28,268 nucleotides of DNA. Origin: an uncultured Candidatus Competibacteraceae bacterium. GTDB lineage: Bacteria > Pseudomonadota > Gammaproteobacteria > Competibacterales > Competibacteraceae. A program made the position numbers and the translations under genes. The stretch is taken from contig CALMNY010000302.1 of the NCBI GenBank assembly GCA_937872125.1, forward strand, positions 1-28,268. The letters are read 5' to 3'. Below the pieces are notes generated by a model that saw only the letters and a list, made by a program, of their open reading frames with translations, ran no database searches and had not been told where the DNA came from. Within the stretch, counting starts at the first letter, position 1. Every line of letters begins with the position of its first letter. Shown piece by piece: positions 9,612 to 14,653 of the stretch.

Positions 9612-9872
9612 ATGAACGCCATGAGCCAAGAGCAAATTCGCGCCATGATCCTGCGCGTCCTCGGCGATATCGCGCCGAACGCCAATACCCAGGCGATCAA
9701 CCCCAACGTCAGCTTTCACGACCAGATCGAACTGGATTCCATTGACTTTCTGCGGCTCATGATGAGCCTGGAAAAGGAAACGAATGTGACCATTTTCGAC
9801 TTCGACTACCCAAAGCTGTCTACGTTGAAAGGCTGCGAGCGTTACCTGACCGAACGGCTGGCGACGGCCTGA
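9612..9872 (+). CDS. Acyl carrier protein-like phosphopantetheine-binding protein
   Basis: This 86-residue acidic helical protein belongs to the acyl carrier superfamily. The phosphopantetheine attachment motif LDSIDF places the modified serine at residue 43, and the following helix (FLRLMMSLEKETNVTI) and the FDYPKLSTLKGCERYL segment fit the fold. It should carry acyl groups as thioesters after modification by a phosphopantetheinyl transferase. It is not flanked by fatty-acid synthesis genes, so it is more likely a specialised carrier than housekeeping AcpP. Its position after acsA suggests an acyl-activation partner, but substrate and partner are unknown. The ATG at 9612 follows GAAGGAAA at suitable spacing. 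The methionine three codons later is an alternative. Confidence 0.88.
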   Translation: MNAMSQEQIRAMILRVLGDIAPNANTQAINPNVSFHDQIELDSIDFLRLMMSLEKETNVTIFDFDYPKLSTLKGCERYLTERLATA

Positions 9873-9933
9873 TCAACCGGTTCCTGGCATCGCGCTTCGT
9901 CGCCAGCGTTGCTGTAAGTCCCCAATCGGATCC

Positions 9934-9956
9934 GCGCGTCCTGGTAGCAGGCGCGC
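9934..9956. other. Hairpin between convergent genes
   Basis: GCGCG-T-CCTG pairs with CAGG-CGCGC around GTAG, giving nine pairs with one bulged T. It lies between the convergent acyl carrier and monooxygenase genes, where a terminator is expected. Neither side has a T-run, so intrinsic termination is not supported. Confidence 0.4.
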
Positions 9957-9972
9957 ACAGGGGCTATAGAGT

Positions 9973-10275
9973 TTACAGGCTATCCATCTCCACGACTTGG
10001 TAGAGACTGACCGAGGGTGGAGCCTCCACCAGTAGTTCCGCAAAACGGCTGATGATCTGCTGAAAGCGCGCGGTTTCGTAATGCCGCTCCAGCGCCTGCT
10101 GATCAGTCCAGCGCCCAACAATCAGCAGCGTGTCTCTACCCGTAATGTCTTGATAGCAGACGTACTCCAGACAACCGGGATCGATGTGCGAACACTCGAC
10201 CAGAGATTGCGCCAGTTTTAGCAGTTCCGGCATAGCGCCAGGGCGCGCCTCGAATTTGGCAAAGGTCATCAGCAT
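9973..10275 (-). CDS. ABM-domain monooxygenase, YgiN-like
   Basis: The 100-residue protein opens with MTFAKFEARPGAMPELLKLA and continues with DPGCLEYVCYQDI and LLIVGRWTDQQALERHYET. This is the typical course of the antibiotic biosynthesis monooxygenase (ABM) fold, a dimeric ferredoxin-like barrel. Relatives such as YgiN act on quinols, while others handle haem or are uncharacterised, so substrate is not predicted here. The ATG at 10275 has GGAGG nine bases upstream; the methionine two codons later is less well placed. Upstream lies a long structured leader with a promoter at 10607-10634 and an intrinsic terminator at 10347-10374, which suggests expression may be controlled by attenuation. Confidence 0.85.
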   Translation of the reverse strand: MLMTFAKFEARPGAMPELLKLAQSLVECSHIDPGCLEYVCYQDITGRDTLLIVGRWTDQQALERHYETARFQQIISRFAELLVEAPPSVSLYQVVEMDSL

Positions 10276-10346
10276 TGGCAGGTTCCTCCAACAGTAGAAT
10301 GTCGTTGCCCCCGCCCGACACCGACCAGAGACAACTCACACGCCCG

Positions 10347-10374
10347 AAAAAAAACCGACCCTTTTAGGATCGGT
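10347..10374 (-). terminator. Intrinsic terminator with a competing anti-terminator pairing
   Basis: On the minus strand ACCGATCC and GGGTCGGT (one mismatch) form a hairpin with loop TAAAA, followed by eight T. It lies 72 bp before the monooxygenase start. The plus-strand blocks CCCTTTT (10359-10365) and AAAAGGG (10384-10390) also pair perfectly over seven bases and would disrupt this stem. Such mutually exclusive folds are the hallmark of attenuation or riboswitch-type leaders. Function is inferred. Confidence 0.6.
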
Positions 10375-10390
10375 AACCGTATCAAAAGGG

Positions 10391-10410
10391 ATTAGGGTGT
10401 TTGCTCTAAT
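10391..10410. repeat. Palindromic motif ATTAG-N10-CTAAT, copy 2
   Basis: The arms extend to GGATTAG and CTAATCC (10390-10411) with ten bases between. It matches the block at 9431-9450 at 16 of 20 positions in the same orientation. In the minus-strand transcript it would be the hairpin just before the terminator, and two of its C residues are shared with the possible anti-terminator pairing. Confidence 0.5.
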
Positions 10411-10430
10411 CCGGAAATTTAATATCGGGT

Positions 10431-10517
10431 GCGCGTGGTGGGGTTTCTTACCCCTTTTTCGTCACGCAACCCTCCTTTGGTGGTTTTTGGCCGGATCATT
10501 TATGTCCGGCCTTTTTT
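10431..10517 (+). ncRNA. Candidate small RNA with three hairpins and an intrinsic terminator
   Basis: Read on the plus strand, GCGTG (10433-10437) pairs with CACGC (10463-10467) around an inner stem GGGGT/ACCCC (10440-10454). AACC/GGTT (10468-10485) then exposes a loop with CTCCTTT, which is complementary to Shine-Dalgarno sequences. Last comes the perfect stem GGCCGGA/TCCGGCC (10489-10511) with six T. No gene on this strand lies just upstream, so these terminator-like stems need their own transcript. The best -10 (TTTAAT at 10418) has no good -35, so the promoter is weak. It is antisense to the possible monooxygenase leader. It matches no RNA family I know. Confidence 0.35.
10489..10517 (+). 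terminator. Intrinsic terminator, plus strand
   Basis: GGCCGGA and TCCGGCC pair perfectly over seven bases with loop TCATTTATG and are followed by TTTTTT. No plus-strand gene ends just upstream (the acyl carrier gene ends 617 bp earlier), which implies an unannotated transcript on this strand. Confidence 0.6.
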
Positions 10518-10606
10518 ATTATGGAACCCTGCAAAATTCCAGCAGCCTCACTCGACCAGCGAGGATCGTCTGTGGCGCCCAGGCGCACACCGACAGCAAC
10601 AGGCGC

Positions 10607-10634
10607 ATTATACTGGGCGCGCTTGATTCCGCAA
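10607..10634 (-). promoter_or_regulatory. Sigma-70 promoter candidate for the monooxygenase leader
   Basis: The minus strand has a perfect TATAAT (-10, 10607-10612) and, 16 bases upstream, TTGCGG (-35, 10629-10634; only the first three bases match consensus). Initiation near 10600 would give a leader of about 325 nt before the monooxygenase ATG, containing all the hairpins described. Confidence 0.45.
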
Positions 10635-10650
10635 CTTTGCTCCACCTCAT

Positions 10651-10816
10651 CCCAGCAATTCTCATTTTGGCTTGGTGAAGTGAGTGGATTCCCCCAAACC
10701 CATCCAAAGCGAGTCCATGGTTTGGACTCGTGCGCGGTTAGCACCAGGTTGTGGGGGTTCTCGCTCCCACGCTGGAGCGTGGAAGCCAGTACGGTTGCAA
10801 AATGAGAATTGCTGGG
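10651..10816. repeat. MITE-like palindromic element with 19-bp perfect terminal inverted repeats
   Basis: CCCAGCAATTCTCATTTTG (10651-10669) is matched by its exact reverse complement at 10798-10816. Inside lie CGAGTCCA/TGGACTCG (10710-10730) near the centre and CCACGCT/AGCGTGG (10767-10782) in the right half. Looser symmetry (a CCCCCAAACC block against GGTTGTGGGGG) suggests the whole 166 bp can fold as one imperfect hairpin. It carries no gene. Its right end is three bases beyond the pdxH stop codon. No target-site duplication is visible, so mobility is an inference. Confidence 0.6.
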
Positions 10817-10819
10817 GGT

Positions 10820-11464
10820 TCAGGGTTCCAGCCGCTCCAGCAGCCAGCCCCCCTCGGCGCGCCGCCGATAACGCAAGCGGTCGTGCATTCGCCCATGCCG
10901 GCCCTGCCAGAATTCCAGCATCTCCGGTTGAACCCGGTAGCCGCCCCAATGGTGCGGCATCGGGATGTTGTCGTCTGGATATTGCGCAGCCAGCGCCTGG
11001 AAACGCTCGTCCAGAATCCGCCGGCTGGCCACCACCTGGCTCTGCCGCGACGCCAGCGCGCCCAGTCGGCTTTCGCGCGGCCGGGTCCGAAAATAGGTCT
11101 CGGATTCAGCGGGGGGAAGCTTGCTGACCGTTCCTTCCACTCGAACCTGCCGCTCCAGTTCCAGCCACAGGAACAGTAAGGCGGCGTGCGGATTGTCGGC
11201 CAGTTGCTGGCCCTTGTCACTGCGGTAGTTGGTGTAGAACACGAAACCGTCGGCATCGCATTCTTTCAGCAGCACCGCCCGCGTGTAGGGGCGACCGGTC
11301 CGGTCGGCGGTGGCGAGCGTCATGGCGTTAGGTTCAGCCAGTTGCGCGGCGATGGCTTCCCCCAGCCAGCGTTGAAACTGCTTGAGGGGATCGGGGTCCA
11401 CGTCGGCCTTGTTCAAGGCCCCCCGGACGTATTCCTGACGAAGTTCGGCAAGCGATTGGCTCAT
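10820..11464 (-). CDS. pdxH: Pyridoxamine/pyridoxine 5'-phosphate oxidase PdxH
   Basis: PdxH oxidises pyridoxine or pyridoxamine 5'-phosphate to pyridoxal 5'-phosphate with FMN and oxygen, the last step of vitamin B6 synthesis and salvage. The 214-residue product has the expected length. Visible motifs are TRAVLLKE at 61-68 and TNYRSDKGQQL at 78-88, which belong to the FMN site, and EFWQGRHGRMHDR at 184-196, which holds the substrate-binding Arg and His. The C-terminus ends LLERLEP, like the family, so the palindromic element three bases after the stop has not truncated it. A TATAAT lies upstream at 11509-11514. It is transcribed alone or with the monooxygenase. Confidence 0.96.
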   Translation of the reverse strand: MSQSLAELRQEYVRGALNKADVDPDPLKQFQRWLGEAIAAQLAEPNAMTLATADRTGRPYTRAVLLKECDADGFVFYTNYRSDKGQQLADNPHAALLFLWLELERQVRVEGTVSKLPPAESETYFRTRPRESRLGALASRQSQVVASRRILDERFQALAAQYPDDNIPMPHHWGGYRVQPEMLEFWQGRHGRMHDRLRYRRRAEGGWLLERLEP

Positions 11465-11508
11465 GGCAGTTCCGGTTTCCTGGGGCTGAACGATATAAAG
11501 ACCAATTG

Positions 11509-11514
11509 ATTATA
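11509..11514 (-). promoter_or_regulatory. -10 element for pdxH
   Basis: A perfect TATAAT on the minus strand would place the start of transcription about 37 bases before the pdxH ATG. The region 17 bases upstream (GCTGCT) does not resemble a -35 box, so strength is uncertain. The remaining 11465-11671 gap also has TTGACG at 11622 on the plus strand, a possible -35 for the outer-membrane gene, but no good -10 at the right distance. Confidence 0.4.
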
Positions 11515-11671
11515 ACCCTTTCGCCAGCACTAGCAGCGGCGCGTGGGGTGCTAACATAAACGTGCGTTATCGAAACCGCGCCCTGGTTCACGATACGCCT
11601 TTAACACCACCCACCCCTGGCTTGACGCCCGGGGAAAAGAATATCCAGAACATTCCATAAGGGAGATGCTC

Positions 11672-12565
11672 ATGAATCACCTGAAGAAACTGCTATTGCT
11701 GGCGACGCCGGCGCTGTTGGCCAGCCCGATCACCCTGGCCTTCGAGGGCGCCCAGCAATACCCGCTCGGTGCCGAGAACTTCATGGCTGGCGCCCTGCCT
11801 CCTCCCGGCAATTACTTCATCAACTACCTGATCCACTACCAGGGCGACTTGCAAGACAACGATGGCAACGAACTGCCGGTAGATGTCAAGGCGACCGCCA
11901 ACGCCCTGCGCTACATCTACGTCAGCAACTATAAGCTGTTCGGCGGCGACTGGGGGATGCACGCCATCGTCCCGCTGGTCTATCAAAAGATGAATACCCC
12001 AAATCCCACCTGGGACAATGACTGGGTCTTCGGTCTCGGCGACATCACCCTCGATCCGATCATCATCGGCTGGCACTTCCCGCCCGACTGGCACATCACC
12101 GTCGGTCTGGATATCTACCTGCCCACCGGCAAGTGGGACGAAAACGACCCTACCCAACGCATCGGTTCCAACTTCTGGAGCTTCGAGCCGATCTTCTCCT
12201 TCACCTACCTGAACCAGAGCGGTTTCGAGGTCTCGGCCAAGCTGATGTACAACATCAAAACCGAGAACAACGACACCAACTACCAGTCCGGTGACGACTT
12301 CCACATGGACTACCTGATCGGCCAGCATTTCGGGCCGTGGGCGGTGGGTCTGGGTGGTTATTATCTCAAGCAGACCCAGGATGACGAACTGAACGGGCAG
12401 GAGGTCGGCCCGGACGGCAACCGCGCCCAGGTCTTCGCTTTTGGTCCAGCGGTGAAATACGACTACAAAGGAATGAGCTTTATCGGTACCTGGAACCACG
12501 AAACCGGCGTCGAGAATTATTTCGAGGGCAACAAGTTCTTCTTCAAGTTCATCACCGCTTTCTAG
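11672..12565 (+). CDS. Outer-membrane beta-barrel protein, SphA/phenol MetA-degradation-like family
   Basis: The 297-residue product begins with a Sec signal peptide (MNHLKKLLLLATPALLASPITLA, cleavage likely before FEGAQQYP). The body is rich in alternating aromatic strands: YFINYLIHYQGDL, WHITVGLDIYLPTGKW, FWSFEPIFSFTYL, FEVSAKLMYNIKT, WAVGLGGYYLKQ and FAFGPAVKYDY. It ends in FKFITAF, a terminal aromatic typical of barrel assembly signals. This resembles the SphA-family/PF13557 group, often annotated as transporter or phenol-degradation MetA-like, and implies passive uptake of a hydrophobic or aromatic compound. The substrate is unknown. The ATG at 11672 follows AAGGGAG at six bases; one at 11666 overlaps that site. 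Palindromic repeats follow the stop. Confidence 0.82.
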   Translation: MNHLKKLLLLATPALLASPITLAFEGAQQYPLGAENFMAGALPPPGNYFINYLIHYQGDLQDNDGNELPVDVKATANALRYIYVSNYKLFGGDWGMHAIVPLVYQKMNTPNPTWDNDWVFGLGDITLDPIIIGWHFPPDWHITVGLDIYLPTGKWDENDPTQRIGSNFWSFEPIFSFTYLNQSGFEVSAKLMYNIKTENNDTNYQSGDDFHMDYLIGQHFGPWAVGLGGYYLKQTQDDELNGQEVGPDGNRAQVFAFGPAVKYDYKGMSFIGTWNHETGVENYFEGNKFFFKFITAF

Positions 12566-12570
12566 GATAC

Positions 12571-12685
12571 TCCCAAGCGTTCTCATTCCCACGCGCGCCA
12601 GCGTGGGAATGCCGTCTGGGCCGCTCCAGCGGCCCACAGTGCCGGCATGGCGCTTGGGAAAAGGCTCCCCTGGAACGAGGGAGCC
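12571..12685. repeat. REP-like palindromic repeat cluster
   Basis: An outer stem TCCCAAGCG (12571-12579) / CGCTTGGGA (12651-12659) encloses two further stems. The first is CATTCCCACGC (12584-12594) / GCGTGGGAATG (12601-12611). The second is GGGCCGCT (12618-12625) / AGCGGCCC (12628-12635), extended by TGCCG/CGGCA. A fourth stem, GGCTCCC (12663-12669) / GGGAGCC (12679-12685), follows. All arms shown pair perfectly, giving a cloverleaf-like single-strand fold. The TTCTC-ATTCCCACGC block recurs as TTCTC-GCTCCCACGC around 10758. These are typical of dispersed palindromic repeats in proteobacteria and may stabilise the 3' end of the upstream transcript. Confidence 0.7.
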
Positions 12686-12750
12686 AGACCCATCGCCCAT
12701 TCAAATCCGCCTCCTTTTCGTCTCCCCCAGTTATTCTGCATCGCAACAAA

Positions 12751-12822
12751 AATCATCTATACTCCACTATAGTTGATTGTCTATTTCAAACTGCGAAATC
12801 ACGGGCTATCAACTAATATACT
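12751..12822. promoter_or_regulatory. Candidate control region with three related half-sites
   Basis: AATCATCTATA (12751-12761) and TATAGTTGATT (12768-12778) form an inverted repeat with one mismatch. The TAGTTGAT at 12770-12777 is also repeated in reverse as ATCAACTA at 12808-12815, enclosing ATTTC/GAAAT (12783-12799). A -10-like TATACT follows at 12817-12822 with no clear -35. This suits an activator- or repressor-controlled promoter for the small gene at 12941. The stretch from 12823 to 12940 shows nothing further I can name. Confidence 0.4.
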
Positions 12823-12940
12823 TAGTGTGGCAGTCAGACTTTTCAGAAGCGACGCCCACGCCAAACCAACAAAAGCTCAAAACATTGAGCAGGCGCGCTT
12901 GGCCTGCGATGACGGTCAATTACAGGTGAGAGGTTAAACC

Positions 12941-13120
12941 ATGCGTAGCACGCACAAGTTCCAACATCCATTGGTCTGGTTCGAACGCGGCGGCTGGTGG
13001 TTCAAGGTCTTCAATGAATGTTTCGGTCCCTACCCGGACCTGATCGAGGCCCGCTACCATCTGCTGGTGATTCAGGGCTTGAGCCGGCAACTGCACAACG
13101 TTCTGTCCAGGCGAGCTTGA
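12941..13120 (+). CDS. Small conserved-looking protein of unknown function (59 aa)
   Basis: I do not recognise this gene. An ATG with AGAGG seven bases upstream opens 59 codons, ending in TGA at 13118. The product starts MRSTHKFQHPLVWFERGGWW, has five aromatic residues within residues 13-22, then FGPYPDLIEARYHLLVI and a basic end. The WW-aromatic run plus FGPYP-x-x-x-EAR pattern recalls small GYF-like or DUF6316-type gammaproteobacterial proteins (aromatic strand, then GPF/GPY and an E-A helix), though this is only a resemblance. No signal peptide or membrane segment is evident. It sits 30 bp before the membrane protein gene and may be co-transcribed with it. Confidence 0.6.
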   Translation: MRSTHKFQHPLVWFERGGWWFKVFNECFGPYPDLIEARYHLLVIQGLSRQLHNVLSRRA

Positions 13121-13150
13121 TCCAGTAAAGCGGAGACACGGAATCCGCGC

Positions 13151-14122
13151 ATGGCTGACGCGGACCTGACGGCGCAGATTCACGCTGCCGTCACCGAAGC
13201 CGCCCGGCAGTATCTGGCCGAACGGCGGGCGCGGGTAGACGCTTTCGCACAGCGGCACTACTCATTCCGTGGGGCGTTGCGAGTCAACCGTCGCGCGCTG
13301 GGTTTGGACCTGGCGCGCACCCCCGCCAACGTGCTTTGGGCCATTCCCCACCTGCTGGCGCGCGGCGGCGCGAAGCTGAGTCGTGCGCTCCGCCTGGAAA
13401 GATTTGCCCACTGTCTGGACCGCCTGCCTGCCGGGTTCAAAACCGATGTCGAACGCGAAATCGAGTGGCTGATCTACAGCGAACTGCTGGAACTGCCCTT
13501 TGACCAGGGAGAACGGCGCTGCACCCGGGACGCCTTGCTGGAAACGATTCTGGCGCACCCGACCATCAGCGAGTTATTGATTCCCGAACTGCTTCGACTG
13601 GACGAACTCGCTCACCACCAGAATTTTCGGCAGCGGCTCGAAGACTATCTGCTCACCTACACCAGCAACCGCGCGGCCGCTGCTGATTTATCCGGTTCCC
13701 TGCTCAGCCTGGCCGCCGGCGTCGCCGCCTTCAAACAGTTCACGCCTGGCGCCATGGCCATTGGCAGCGTCGCCGCCGCCGCCATCGCCAACCATCTGGC
13801 CATCGCCAACTTCGTGCTGGGGCCGGCCCTCGGCTCGCTGTACTACGGCTTCTTCCCAGCCACGGCCTCCGCCGGACTGTTGGTCGCCACCACGGGCGGA
13901 TTGATGCTAGCGCTGGGCGTACTGAGCGCCGGCGCTGGCGTGATCGCCGATCCTCTCCAGCAGGCGCTGGGCCTGCACCAACGCAAGCTGATGAAACTGC
14001 TGGACGCGCTTGAACAGGCGCTAACCAGCCAGGGCGGCGACTACCACTTGCACGACGCCTACGTGGCGCGCGTTTTCGATCTGTGGGATTTGCTGCAACT
14101 CACGACCCGCGCGCTGACCTGA
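13151..14122 (+). CDS. Uncharacterised membrane protein, possibly DUF6635
   Basis: The 323-residue protein has a charged helical N-terminal half with a recognisable RHYSFRGALRVNRRALG-LDLARTPANVLWAIPHLL stretch near 35-69 and a VEREIEWLIYSELLELPF block at 100-117. This pattern recalls proteins annotated DUF6635, from memory only. Three hydrophobic segments follow at about 181-196, 200-235 and 239-266, rich in Ala and Gly and probably membrane-embedded. A polar C-terminal region ends the protein. No catalytic motif is visible. The start has only a weak GGA-type ribosome site. It may form a unit with the 59-codon gene upstream, and it converges on the ribosomal operon. Confidence 0.65.
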   Translation: MADADLTAQIHAAVTEAARQYLAERRARVDAFAQRHYSFRGALRVNRRALGLDLARTPANVLWAIPHLLARGGAKLSRALRLERFAHCLDRLPAGFKTDVEREIEWLIYSELLELPFDQGERRCTRDALLETILAHPTISELLIPELLRLDELAHHQNFRQRLEDYLLTYTSNRAAAADLSGSLLSLAAGVAAFKQFTPGAMAIGSVAAAAIANHLAIANFVLGPALGSLYYGFFPATASAGLLVATTGGLMLALGVLSAGAGVIADPLQQALGLHQRKLMKLLDALEQALTSQGGDYHLHDAYVARVFDLWDLLQLTTRALT

Positions 14123-14144
14123 AGAGCATCACCATCGCGCGGGC

Positions 14145-14172
14145 ACAAAAAAGCCGGGACAACGCCCGGCTT
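14145..14172 (-). terminator. Intrinsic terminator of the ribosomal operon
   Basis: On the minus strand AGCCGGG and CCCGGCT pair perfectly over seven bases around CGTTGT and are followed by a run of T with one interruption (TTTTTG). It starts 26 bases after the rplQ stop. The plus strand lacks a T-run, so it should not stop transcription from the membrane protein gene. Confidence 0.85.
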
Positions 14173-14197
14173 GCTGATGAAAACGGCAAAGCGCCGG

Positions 14198-14572
14198 TCA
14201 ACTGGCCGCCGCTTCGGGCCGATCCACCAGTTCGACATACGCCATAGGCGCATTATCGCCGCTGCGAAACCCGCACTTCAGAATGCGCAGATAGCCACCG
14301 GGCCGCGTCTGATAACGGGGTCCCAGTTCGTTGAATAGTTTGGTCACCACGTCCCGGTCGCGCAGACGGGCGAACGCCAGCCGCCGCCGGGCCACGCTGT
14401 CTTCCTTGGACAGGGTAATCAGTGGTTCGGCAATGCGACGCAGTTCCTTGGCCTTGGGCAGCGTGGTCCGGATCAGTTCGTGGGTGAACAGCGAAGCGGC
14501 CATGTTGCTGAACATGGCCTTACGATGGCTGCTGGTGCGATTGAGTTTGCGACCGGCGTTGCGATGGCGCAT
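14198..14572 (-). CDS. rplQ: 50S ribosomal protein L17
   Basis: L17 lines the peptide exit side of the large subunit. The 124-residue product opens with the invariant [32 protein letters not shown] (positions 1-32) and keeps the family core [19 protein letters not shown] and [16 protein letters not shown]. It is the last gene of the alpha operon, following rpoA by 81 bp, and the terminator lies just downstream. Length and sequence are ordinary. Confidence 0.98.
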   Translation of the reverse strand: MRHRNAGRKLNRTSSHRKAMFSNMAASLFTHELIRTTLPKAKELRRIAEPLITLSKEDSVARRRLAFARLRDRDVVTKLFNELGPRYQTRPGGYLRILKCGFRSGDNAPMAYVELVDRPEAAAS

Positions 14573-14653
14573 GACTAGGATTCCTTGAAGCTCAAAACTC
14601 GCAATGCGAATAACAAAGTGGGAAAAAGGAAAAGCCGGACAGCATCGCGCTTT

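Noticed and set aside
10347..10380. Resemblance of GGTTACCGA in the leader to the end of the cyclic-di-GMP-I riboswitch
   Set aside because: Only that short piece matches. The conserved CGCAAAGCC segment and the rest of the fold are not present, so no class was assigned.
10397..10678. A 93-codon plus-strand frame in the structured intergenic region
   Set aside because: It runs straight through two terminator stems and into the palindromic element, has no ribosome site, and looks like nothing known.
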